Source: Bin80 sp965215475 (GTDB taxonomy: Bacteria; Bacteroidota; Rhodothermia; Rhodothermales; Bin80). Taken from it: DNA of 64,000 bases. A program made the translations under genes and the position numbers. The notes below the pieces were generated by a model. The model saw only the letters and a list, made by a program, of their open reading frames with translations. It had not been told where the DNA came from and ran no database searches. Every line of letters starts with the position of its first letter. The first letter of the stretch is position 1. The stretch spans positions 3,286,001 to 3,350,000 of the forward strand of contig OZ244061.1 in the NCBI GenBank assembly GCA_965215475.1, written 5' to 3'. Positions 29,322 through 38,700 of the stretch are shown here, one piece after another.

Positions 29322-29555
29322 ATGGATACGGCAAAAGACACGGACCGAGATCAATTTACAGAAGCGAAAGACGCATTCAGTGAGTTGGAACTGGAGCAGA
29401 AAGCAATCTTTCTGGTATCTCAGGCAGCAGATACGGTTGTAGAGGCGGTCTCTACTTTGGCGGAGCATGTCGCTGAAGAATGTAACAGCCTGTTCGATAC
29501 GTCCAACAAGGCGGAGAAAGACGAAACAGAATCGTCCGAGGAGGCCTCTTCTTAG
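29322..29555 (+). CDS. Small acidic hypothetical protein
   Basis: A 77-residue protein with ATG at 29322 and a CAGG about 6 bases upstream. It is rich in glutamate, aspartate and alanine. The central segment (EQKAIFLVSQAADTVVEAV) is amphipathic, and the C-terminal tail is very acidic and serine-rich (KDETESSEEASS). Its stop codon overlaps the lon stop codon on the other strand (shared bases 29552-29555). I do not recognise a family. The longer in-frame extension upstream overlaps rsgA antisense and is not credible. Coding status rests on composition, the start context and the tight tail-to-tail packing with lon. Confidence 0.6.
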   Translation: MDTAKDTDRDQFTEAKDAFSELELEQKAIFLVSQAADTVVEAVSTLAEHVAEECNSLFDTSNKAEKDETESSEEASS

Positions 29556-32032
29556 GAGGCCGTTGGCTCTGGAGCCATCCCGTTACTAGGAGATGGCGTC
29601 GAGAAGATCTCGGAAGGATCCTGGATTTGCGTATCGCTCAACGTGACGTCAAGAACTTGGCTCATGCGGCGCACATAACTAATATCTAGTCCTTGAAGTA
29701 GATCCGATTTGATGTCTTTGATGTCGTTCTCATTCTTGGCGGGAAGCAGAACATGCTTGATCCCTGCCCGTTTTGCCGCTAAGACCTTCTCCTTGATCCC
29801 TCCGACGGGTAGCACAAGTCCACGGAGCGTGATTTCTCCGGTCATGGCAAGGTTGTGGTTTACTTTACGTTGTGAGTAGATCGACACTAGTGCAGAGAGG
29901 AGAGCAACTCCGGCACTTGGACCATCTTTCGATACGGCACCTGCAGGTACATGTACATGTACGTCATAGTGCTTGAAGGCGCTCTGTGGAATTTCCAGTT
30001 CATCTGCACGTGCTTTGACATAGCTGAGGGCGGCTTTGGCAGATTCCTGCATGATATCGCCGAGGCTTCCTGTCAAAGTTAGTTTACCGGTTCCTCTGGA
30101 GATCGAGGCCTCTACGAACAGGATTTCACCTCCAGTTGGGGTCCATGCAAGGCCCGTCGCAACGCCGGGCACTTCGGTACGCTCTGCGATTTCATTGAAA
30201 AATTTATGCGCCCCGAGATACTCTTCAAGGTCATCTTTTTCAATAGTTAGAGATTTCACTTCCTTTGTAGCTACTTTTTTGGCAACCCCGCGGGCGACAC
30301 TGCCGATCGTACGTTCAAGGTTACGAACTCCAGATTCTCGTGTATAGCCATCAATGATGGAGTACACTGCAGCATCATCAATGGTAAATTGCTTTTCATT
30401 CAATCCATTACGTTCAATCTGACGAGGAATCAGGTAGCCCTGAGCAATTGCCAGTTTCTCTTCTTGGGTGTACCCAGAGATATGGATCACTTCCATACGG
30501 TCCCGCAAGGGGGGGGGGATGGTATGGAGAGAATTTGCGGTTGCAATAAAGAGTACCTTCGAGAGGTCATAGTCCAGTTCGAGATAATGATCATTGAACG
30601 CACTATTCTGTTCTGGATCAAGTACTTCAAGAAGCGCGCTGGATGGATCTCCCCGGTGGCGATCTCCAACCTTATCAATCTCATCCAACATGAACACCGG
30701 ATTGGCAGAACCCGCTTTCTTGAGTCCCTGCAGAATACGGCCAGGAAGAGCACCAATATACGTCCGGCGGTGTCCACGGATCTCCGCTTCATCATGTACT
30801 CCACCTAGACTCATTCGAACAAATTTGCGATCTAGTGCACGAGCAATACTCTTACCCAAGCTGGTTTTTCCAACTCCGGGAGGACCATAGAAGCATAGAA
30901 TGGGAGCCTTCATGTCTCCCTTGAGCTTGAGGACCGCTAAGTACTCAATAATTCGTTTTTTGACTTTTTCAAGTCCATGGTGGTCCTCTTCCAGAATTTT
31001 TTCTGCACGTTTAAGTTTTAGGTTGTCTTTCGTGAATTCGGTCCATGGCAGATCAAGGATCCAATCGATGTAATTCCGTGTGACGGCATAGTCTGGCAAG
31101 GAGGGATTGGTACGTTCAAGCTTAATCATCTCTTTCTCAAACGTATCCCTTACATGATCGGGAATTTGTTTATCGTCGGCCCGCTCGCGCAGTGCATTAT
31201 GCTCATTGATCTCATTTCCTTCTCCCAGCTCATTCTGAATAATTTTCATCTGCTGACGGAGGAAAAATTCTCGTTGCTGCTGATTCACATCACTCTTCAT
31301 ACGTGAACGGAGTTCATCCGAGAGCTGAAGGATCTGGATTTCTTTATTCAAATGCTCAATCAACAGCTTTCCTCTCTCCCCGAGAGACACCGTTTCGAGC
31401 ACCAATTGTTTTTCCTGAACATCAATCTGCAAATTGGAGGCGATAAAATGGATCAGAAACGGGAAAGAGTCTATATTTTCGATGGCCTCAATCGCTTCAT
31501 TCGGAAGATTGGGGGAGAGGTTGACCATCTCACAGGCAGACTCCTTGATGGAATGCATCAGGGCCCGTTCTTCCACATCATTGCCTGTTCCTTCCTCTTC
31601 GTCCAGAACCTTGATTTGAGCGGTGAAATAGGGTTTGGTTTGTGTGAATTTTTTCACTTTGAATCGCTTTCGGCCCTGAATGATGATGCTTTTTGAGCCA
31701 TCGGGCATCTTCAATAATTTCAATATTTGTGCCACGGTTCCTACTTCAAACAGGTCTTGAGGCTCGGGATCATCCATTTTTCTCTCACGCTGGGAGATCA
31801 CTCCGACAAGATTATTTTCCTTGGCTACCTGACGTACGAGGGCAATGGAAGCTTCACGTCCTACCGTGATCGGCAACATGACTTCGGGGAACAAAACCGT
31901 GTTGCGCAAAGCAAGAATCGGTAGTTCGTCCGGCACGATAATATTATCGTCGTCTTCGTCAATAGAGGAAGGCGGAAGAATGATTTGATCCGGAGATTCT
32001 TCTGAGGATAACTCCAAGGCCCAAGTATTCAT
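29552..32032 (-). CDS. lon: ATP-dependent Lon protease
   Basis: An 826-residue cytosolic AAA+ protease; ATG 32032 is preferred to a TTG 13 codons upstream. It has an N-terminal LON substrate domain (from LPILALRNTVLFPEVMLPI), a helical linker, and an AAA+ domain with Walker A GPPGVGKTSLGKS and Walker B VFMLDEIDKVG. The protease domain has the catalytic serine in KDGPSAGVALL and lysine in GGIKEKVLAAKRAG. It degrades misfolded and regulatory proteins. A run of 10 C (10 G on the plus strand, ending near 30518) encodes the prolines of TIPPPLRDRM and is in frame here. It ends tail-to-tail with the small acidic gene. Confidence 0.95.
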   Translation of the reverse strand: MNTWALELSSEESPDQIILPPSSIDEDDDNIIVPDELPILALRNTVLFPEVMLPITVGREASIALVRQVAKENNLVGVISQRERKMDDPEPQDLFEVGTVAQILKLLKMPDGSKSIIIQGRKRFKVKKFTQTKPYFTAQIKVLDEEEGTGNDVEERALMHSIKESACEMVNLSPNLPNEAIEAIENIDSFPFLIHFIASNLQIDVQEKQLVLETVSLGERGKLLIEHLNKEIQILQLSDELRSRMKSDVNQQQREFFLRQQMKIIQNELGEGNEINEHNALRERADDKQIPDHVRDTFEKEMIKLERTNPSLPDYAVTRNYIDWILDLPWTEFTKDNLKLKRAEKILEEDHHGLEKVKKRIIEYLAVLKLKGDMKAPILCFYGPPGVGKTSLGKSIARALDRKFVRMSLGGVHDEAEIRGHRRTYIGALPGRILQGLKKAGSANPVFMLDEIDKVGDRHRGDPSSALLEVLDPEQNSAFNDHYLELDYDLSKVLFIATANSLHTIPPPLRDRMEVIHISGYTQEEKLAIAQGYLIPRQIERNGLNEKQFTIDDAAVYSIIDGYTRESGVRNLERTIGSVARGVAKKVATKEVKSLTIEKDDLEEYLGAHKFFNEIAERTEVPGVATGLAWTPTGGEILFVEASISRGTGKLTLTGSLGDIMQESAKAALSYVKARADELEIPQSAFKHYDVHVHVPAGAVSKDGPSAGVALLSALVSIYSQRKVNHNLAMTGEITLRGLVLPVGGIKEKVLAAKRAGIKHVLLPAKNENDIKDIKSDLLQGLDISYVRRMSQVLDVTLSDTQIQDPSEIFSTPSPSNGMAPEPTAS

Positions 32033-32176
32033 GAAGGAAAAGGTGACATGTGATAGACAGAAAAGTGACAAAAATTAGGCCAATCCATCAATAGGTGACA
32101 AAGTGTCCCTAAAAGATCACGGTATTGGTATCATTTGGTCGTTATTCTCGTAGAACTCTCTTCAACTGGCAAAAAA

Positions 32177-33163
32177 ATGTGGCATCAAGATATTATCGAC
32201 ACCATAGGGAATACCCCTCTAGTACAATTGAACCGGTTGACGCAAGATGTGCGATGTACGGTTCTGGCTAAATTAGAGATGTTCAATCCAGGTGGGTCCG
32301 TGAAAGATCGCATTGGGTATGCAATGGTGCGGGAGGCAGAAAAATCTGGCCAACTCAAGCCAGGGGGAACCATCGTTGAGGCGACCAGTGGCAATACGGG
32401 TACAGGTGTTGTTCAGGTGGCGAAGTTAAGAGGGTATCGATGTATTTTCACGGCAACCGAGAAAGTCAGTAAAGAAAAACAAGATCTTCTCACAGCATAT
32501 GGGGCAGAATTAGTACTATGTCCGAAGGATGTTACCCCAGATGACCCTCGTTCCTACTACAGTATGGCCGAGAAAATTGCCAAAGAAACGCCTGGAGCAA
32601 TTTATCTTAATCAGTATTACAATAAAGCAAATATGCAAGCGCACTATCAGACCACGGGTCCAGAAATCTGGAGGCAGACAAAGGGGCAAGTGACGCATTT
32701 TTTTGCAACGGCGAGTACCGGAGGGACAATATCTGGTACGGCGAAGTATCTGAAAGAGAAAAATGCAGATATCCGTGTAGTTGGAGTGGATTGTTACGGT
32801 TCTTCGTACTTCAAGTACTTCCACGAGGGGGTGATAGACCAAGAGGAGGTCTATTCTCATCAAATTGAAGGAGCAGGAAAGGAGTATCTAGCGGGGAATA
32901 TGCATATGGAACTACTGCACGACTTTACGCGAGCAAGTGATAAAGACGCCATGAATATGGCAAGAAGACTTACAAAAGAAGAGGGCATATTTGCGGGTCA
33001 GTCCAGTGGGTTGGTACTTTCTGGCGCCTTAGATTGGATAAAACAACATGGTCAGGAAATTAACCCCAACGCAGTCGTAGTCGTTTTACTCCCTGATTCC
33101 GGTATGAAGTACATCAGCAAGACGTACAATGATGATTGGATGAGGGATAATCATTTCATTTGA
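32177..33163 (+). CDS. PLP-dependent cystathionine beta-synthase/cysteine synthase
   Basis: A 328-residue fold-type II PLP enzyme, starting at ATG 32177 (an upstream TTG is in frame). PLP lysine in NPGGSVKDRIGYAM; the substrate loop EATSGNTGTG; the phosphate-binding loop ATASTGGTISGT. The C-terminal end DSGMKYISKTYNDDWM matches the cystathionine beta-synthase branch rather than CysK. No CBS-domain pair follows, so it is the catalytic core only, as in the bacterial short forms. It condenses serine or acetylserine with homocysteine or sulfide; which one cannot be settled here. It is divergent from lon (144 bp between the starts) and 14 bp ahead of the DUF3467 gene. Confidence 0.9.
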   Translation: MWHQDIIDTIGNTPLVQLNRLTQDVRCTVLAKLEMFNPGGSVKDRIGYAMVREAEKSGQLKPGGTIVEATSGNTGTGVVQVAKLRGYRCIFTATEKVSKEKQDLLTAYGAELVLCPKDVTPDDPRSYYSMAEKIAKETPGAIYLNQYYNKANMQAHYQTTGPEIWRQTKGQVTHFFATASTGGTISGTAKYLKEKNADIRVVGVDCYGSSYFKYFHEGVIDQEEVYSHQIEGAGKEYLAGNMHMELLHDFTRASDKDAMNMARRLTKEEGIFAGQSSGLVLSGALDWIKQHGQEINPNAVVVVLLPDSGMKYISKTYNDDWMRDNHFI

Positions 33164-33177
33164 TTCAAAGCCATATA

Positions 33178-33507
33178 ATGGAACACGAAAATACACAAAT
33201 AGAAGAGACGGATTCGAAACTCAATATCGAGCTGAATGAGCAGATTGCCGAAGGCGAATACTCCAATCTGGTGATGATTGGTCACTCACAAGAAGAGTTT
33301 ATTTTAGACTTTATTCGTGTGATGCCTGGCGTGCCGGCCGCACGCGTAAAAAGTCGAATCATTGTCACTCCTCGGCATGCCAAGCGATTTTTGCGTGCAT
33401 TAGCCGAAAATATTGATCGATTTGAGGATGCTAATGGTCCCATTTCGGACAGTGAAAGCCCGGATATCCCGATTCAGTTTGGGGGTGGAGTTTTGGGCGA
33501 GGCCTAG
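33178..33507 (+). CDS. DUF3467 domain protein
   Basis: A 109-residue protein whose core (IAEGEYSNLVMIGHSQEEF followed by ILDFIRVMPG and RVKSRIIVTPRHAKRFLRAL) matches the DUF3467 family, common in Bacteroidota and relatives and of unknown function. The N-terminal 20 residues are acidic. ATG 33178 is preferred to an in-frame TTG at 33160 that overlaps the upstream stop. It is likely co-transcribed with the upstream PLP enzyme. Its stop is one base from the stop of the LptF/G gene on the opposite strand. Confidence 0.85.
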   Translation: MEHENTQIEETDSKLNIELNEQIAEGEYSNLVMIGHSQEEFILDFIRVMPGVPAARVKSRIIVTPRHAKRFLRALAENIDRFEDANGPISDSESPDIPIQFGGGVLGEA

Positions 33508-33508
33508 G

Positions 33509-34591
33509 CTATTTTCGTGCTACCAAGAGGAGGGCCAAGGCTCCGACCAAGAACATGGAATGAGGAAGGGCCACTGCGAACAAGGGGGATACATCCCCTG
33601 CATACCCAAACGGTTCAGTTAGCTTTTGGGTAGCGAGATATATAAACGCAATCAGCAGTCCAATCCCAAGTTGCACGGTATGCCCACCCCGTCGCCGTGT
33701 ACATGCTATCGGAAGGGCAATCAGCATGACGATGAGGTTGGCAAGCGGATAGGCATATTTGGAATAATATCCAACCATGTCACGACCGGTATCCGCTAGG
33801 CCACTTCGTTTGAGTGCATCCACATACTGAGAAGCAACGGGGATCGTCATAGATTCAATATCCCGTTCTGTACGTGCCAAGTCTCGAGGCAAAACCTGTA
33901 GAACCGTGTCAAGGGGAGACGCGATTCGACGCTTTTCGTAGCCAGACTCAAAGGTTCTCACCGTGGCATAGGTAAAATGCCACAGTGAATCCTGCCATAC
34001 CATTTGCTGCCCATCGACACGCTCAACAAGTATTCCGTCGGGATTAAATCGTTGCAACTGAACACGATGGGCCGTATTTGTTCGGCGGTCAAAATATCCC
34101 ACGGTAACCACGCTGGTCGGGTCGTTCCGACGGTGAATTTCACTCACATAGAGATGCTGCGTTCTGCTATGGATGTAGAGTCGATCGTATTCCGCCACAG
34201 TCTGGTTGGTGTGTGGCACAATCCATCCTCCAGCAAAAAACATGATTATACTCACACAGACTCCTACAATCACATATGGTACAAGCAGGCGTTGGAGCGC
34301 AATACCACTAGTTTGCAGTGCAATGACCTGCAAAGATTGCGCTAGTCGACTCGTTGTAAAGATAGCAGCCAAAAACAAGGCCAGTGGGGAGATCTGCAGG
34401 AGGATATCGGGGACAAAACTGGGATAGTAGATCAGGTAAATTTTCTGCATGGATGCCTTGCGGTCCAGGAAATCATCAATATGCTCGAGATAGTGGATCA
34501 GGATAAAAAAAATGACCAAAACCACAACTAGAAACAAATACAGCAGAAATATTCGGGTGAGGATATAGCGATCTATCGTTGTTAAAGCCAT
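33509..34591 (-). CDS. LptF/LptG family LPS-export permease (YjgP/YjgQ)
   Basis: A 360-residue inner-membrane protein with three N-terminal TM helices (about 15-37, 58-80, 100-122), a periplasmic beta-rich domain (about 130-265), and three C-terminal TM helices starting near 272. The N-terminal pattern DRYILTRIFLLYLFLV is typical of LptG/LptF, the membrane parts of the ABC transporter that extracts LPS and passes it to LptC and LptA. Only one permease gene is present here; the LptD partner is encoded at 46519-49203. Which of LptF or LptG it is cannot be decided. Confidence 0.88.
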   Translation of the reverse strand: MALTTIDRYILTRIFLLYLFLVVVLVIFFILIHYLEHIDDFLDRKASMQKIYLIYYPSFVPDILLQISPLALFLAAIFTTSRLAQSLQVIALQTSGIALQRLLVPYVIVGVCVSIIMFFAGGWIVPHTNQTVAEYDRLYIHSRTQHLYVSEIHRRNDPTSVVTVGYFDRRTNTAHRVQLQRFNPDGILVERVDGQQMVWQDSLWHFTYATVRTFESGYEKRRIASPLDTVLQVLPRDLARTERDIESMTIPVASQYVDALKRSGLADTGRDMVGYYSKYAYPLANLIVMLIALPIACTRRRGGHTVQLGIGLLIAFIYLATQKLTEPFGYAGDVSPLFAVALPHSMFLVGALALLLVARK

Positions 34592-35760
34592 ACAACCATG
34601 CTATACTATTTTGCCATCTGAAAAATCAGCACTCAAACGTGTACCCCAAATAATGTGAATCGTTCTACATAAACTACATAAACCAAGAAACTAAAAAATG
34701 GCATTGTGAGTTGATGGGAGTTTTCAGTTTTAGGCTTTCGCGTCTGGAGATTGATTATGGGGTACAAAGTCCTCATCGGGGGCTCCCAAACATGCGTTTT
34801 TTCATCTCATTAGGGATATGCTCTCATCTGAATACACATGCCTTCAAACTAAAGAAATCTACAGCACGATCAAGAGCCACATATCCCCAAACATCAGCGG
34901 TTCAAAGATCGGGAGTGCCTGTTAAGCGCATGGTCCGCGAGACGGGAATTCATAGGGGGATTTTGGTGCAGGCGATTCGGGAACGGAAAACATGCCAGAA
35001 AAATTTGGTTCTACTGCGATTGTTGTGTATACAGGTATAGTCCTCCGCAGAAGAAGAGAATAGATGTGCCGAAGGCTCAAGATCAGGCTACGGTAAAGCA
35101 AACTTACCTACGTGTCATCATCATTGGGATCATGCAGGGTATCTATCCGAAAATTCCATATACTCAAGTACCTAACTTCATTAATCTGAGCATGCACTTC
35201 CATTGGAGCTTGACAGAAGAATAATAGCACAACGGTAGGCGATTTTCTCGTATCCGTACGAAAATCCAAGGTATTCCAGCCTAAATTGCCCCCATCCCTG
35301 GACCGTACATGTTTTGCTTGACAGAATGATGAACAAGAGTATCTGCAGTGGCTCGTTCATGGGGTTTTAAGGATCGTGGACAAGTGTGTGCATCTCTTCT
35401 GTAATCGTGTCCCTTTTCATATCTGCCCACTACCCTGTTCATGAGATCACTCTGTTTGTGTCCTTATATCCTTTCCAGAGCACTAGGGTAGGATGACCGA
35501 GGTGCAGGCGTGGCACAAGATTGACGGATCAATTCGGCGGGCCCCACCAACATCCAGTGCACTGCGTCCAAGAGACATCTATTCGGGATTGGAGCTCGTT
35601 CCTGTTGCCAACTGGAGATACAGGATCGCAGGGCACCAAGTGTGTACATCATTCAAGGGATCACACCCAAGCCAGTCCACCATGGAGTTCCGCTCATTGC
35701 CTTCTTTCCATGACCGAAATTTCTCTAACCAGAGATCCGCTGCTTAGCAAGGCCGCTCTG
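34592..35760. other. 1.17-kb gene-free stretch, likely decayed DNA
   Basis: No frame with a recognisable product was found. Short frames on both strands are interrupted. At 35248-35267 is the sequence TCGTATCCGTACGAAAATCC, which matches 19 of 20 bases at 8148-8167, within a larger local hairpin (GATTTTC at 35241-35247 against GAAAATC). The stretch separates conserved genes from the phase-variable surface gene and may be the remains of mobile DNA. Confidence 0.45.
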
Positions 35761-38700
35761 CTACCGCAACCTCATCAAATGGCCAACATGTACCGACGCG
35801 TGCCCTTCTGGGGAGGTGACGGTCATTTGATACAGATAGACCCCGGCGGGTAGCGTTAGATCACGGAGTTCAATGGTCTGATTTGTGCCAGATGAAAGGT
35901 GAGCTACAGGCTGTGCGTAAACGCGTCGTCCCGTTATGTCCATGACGTTTACCTGCACTTGGGCGGGCCACGGTAGATCAAACACAATGCGGGTGGAATG
36001 GGTAAACGGATTCGGATAACTGGAATGTACGATCAACTCCTGCGGCAAGCCTTGCTCGGCTTCACGATGGACCGGCGAGACCACTTCAATGCTGAATTTC
36101 AAGCTATCTTGCGCACCATTGGCATCCACCGCTCTGTAGGTCAACTCCACTGGAGGTGTGACTTGTACGGGGGTTCCATAGATGGTGCGCGGAGGTGCAT
36201 CATATCTGAGTCCACTGGGAAAAGACAATAGAGTAAGCGTGTATTGAATCGGATCTTCCCCGCCAGTGACCTCGGGCAGAACCAGAGGAGCAATCAATGC
36301 CCCCCGATCATACGATTGATTCTCTACCTTTGCAACAAACGTGATGCCGTAGATCTCCAGCGTAAAGTCCATTGTGGACGTTGTCCCCACTGCATCGGTC
36401 ACCGTCCATGTAAACGTTTGCGCCGCCGTGACCTGCGTGGGAGTGCCACCAATGGTGCGTGTGGATTCATCAAAAGACAGCCCCAAAGGGAGCATTTCTG
36501 GAGAGAGCCTATAAGCATAAGGCATGACGCCACCGCTGGCGGTCGGAAGCGTAAGATCGGAGATGACAACTCCCGCCGGATAACGCTGCGAAGCGATGGT
36601 TGCTGCAAATGACAGTGCCAAGATGGCTTCCGTGGTCGCACTCGCGATGAGCGAGGGCGGACCAGTCCCCGCCGAGTTGATCGCACGCACCCGGTAATGA
36701 CGCGTGGTGCCCGCTGAGAGTCCTGTGTGCGCATAGGTGGTCGCCGTAGAATTCGTGTTCCCTGCCAGATCGGTCCAGTTATCGGTTCCCGTGGGAGAGA
36801 CTTCAATCTGATAGCCCGTAATCACTGCGCCGCCCGTATTGGTGGGGGGCGTCCACGATAGATTGATGGTGGTTTGTCCGTCTGCCGTCGCGGTCAGTGA
36901 GGTCGGGGCTGCGGGCGCAGTGATCACTGTCGGAGGACTCGTCGTGGCGCTGGCTGGATTGGATGCCGCTCCAGTCCCCGCCGAGTTGATGGCACGCACC
37001 CGGTAATGCCGCGTGGTGCCCGCCGAGAGTCCTGTGTGGGCATAGGTGGTCGTGGTCAACCCGGTATTGTCCACCAAATTGGTCCACGAGTCCCCTGTTC
37101 CTGTTGGAGACGATTCAATCTGATAACCCGTAATCACTGCACCGCCCGTGTTGGTGGGGGCCGTCCACGATAGATTGATGGTGGTTGGCCCATCGGCCGT
37201 TGCCGTCAGTGAGGTCGGGGCTGCGGGCGCGGTGATCACTGTCGGAGTACTCGTTGTGGCACTGGCTGAATTGGATGCCGCTCCCGGTCCCTCCGAGTTG
37301 ATGGCGCTCACCCGGTAATGACGCGTGGTGCCCGCTGAGAGTCCCGTGTGCGCATAGATGGTCGCCGTAGAATTCGTGTTCCCCTCCAAATCGGTCCAGT
37401 CATCGGTTCCATTGGGAGAGACTTCAATCTGGTAGCCCGTAATTGCTGCGCCGCCCGTATTGGTCGGTGCGATCCATGACAGGCGGATCGTAGTTGCCCC
37501 ATCGGCCGTTGCCGTTAGTGATGTGGGCGCAGCGGGCGCGGTGACCGATGTAGAAGTACTCGTTGTGGCACTGGCTGAATTGGATGCCGCTCCCGGTCCC
37601 TCTGAGTTAATCGCGCTCACCCGGTAATGCCGCGTGGTGCCCGCCGAGAGTCCTGTGTGGGCATAGGTGGTCGTGGTCAACCCGGTATTGTCCACCAAAT
37701 TGGTCCACGAGTCCCCTGTTCCTGTTGGAGACGATTCAATCTGGTAGCCCGTAATTGCTGCGCCGCCCGTATTGGTGGGTGCTGTCCACGATAGATTGAT
37801 GGTGGTGGCCCCGTCTGCCGTCGCGGTCAGTGAGGTCGGGGCTGCGGGCGCAGTGATCACAATCGGCGTACTCGTCGTGGCACTGGCTGAATTGGATGCC
37901 GCTCCCGGCCCCTCCGAGTTGATCGCGCTCACCCGGTAATGACGCGTGGTGCCCGCTGAGAGTCCCGTGTGCGCATAGATGGTCGTGGTCAACCCGGTAT
38001 TGTCCACCAAATTCGTCCACGAGTCCCCTGTTCCATTGGGAGAGACTTCAATCTGGTAGCCCGTAATTGCTGCGCCGCCCGTATTGGTCGGTGCGATCCA
38101 TGACAGGCGGATCGTAGTTGCCCCATCGGCCGTTGCCGTTAGTGATGTGGGCGCATCGGGCGCGGTAACCGCCGTGGTGGCACTGGCGGTCTGTGACGCC
38201 GCTCCCGGCCCCGCCGAGTTGATGGCGCTCACCCGGTAATGAACCGTGGTGCCCCCTGAGAGTCCTGTGTGGGCATAGGTGGTCGTGGTCAACCTGGTAT
38301 TGTCCACCAAATTCGTCCACGAGTCCCCTGTTGGAGACGATTCAATCTGGTAGCCCGTAATCGCTGCGCCGCCCGTATTGGTCGGTGCCGTCCACGATAG
38401 ATTGATGGTGGTTGATCCGTCGGCCGTGGCGGTCAGAGAGGACGGGGCATCGGGCGCGCGGATCGGCTCTGTCGTGGCACTGGCCACATTCGACGGTGCA
38501 CCAAGACCAGCCGAGTTATTGGCCCTTACCCGATAATACGCAGTCGTTCCCGGTGAAACGGGCCTAGAAAAGCCCGGAACTACGATTCGAAAACTAGCAG
38601 GGAGAATCACTGAAAAACTCCCAGGATTGCCCGTGCCAGACGCTTCCACCTGATAACCGGTGATCGGCGCACCTCCGTCGTCTGCGGGCGCGGTCCACGA

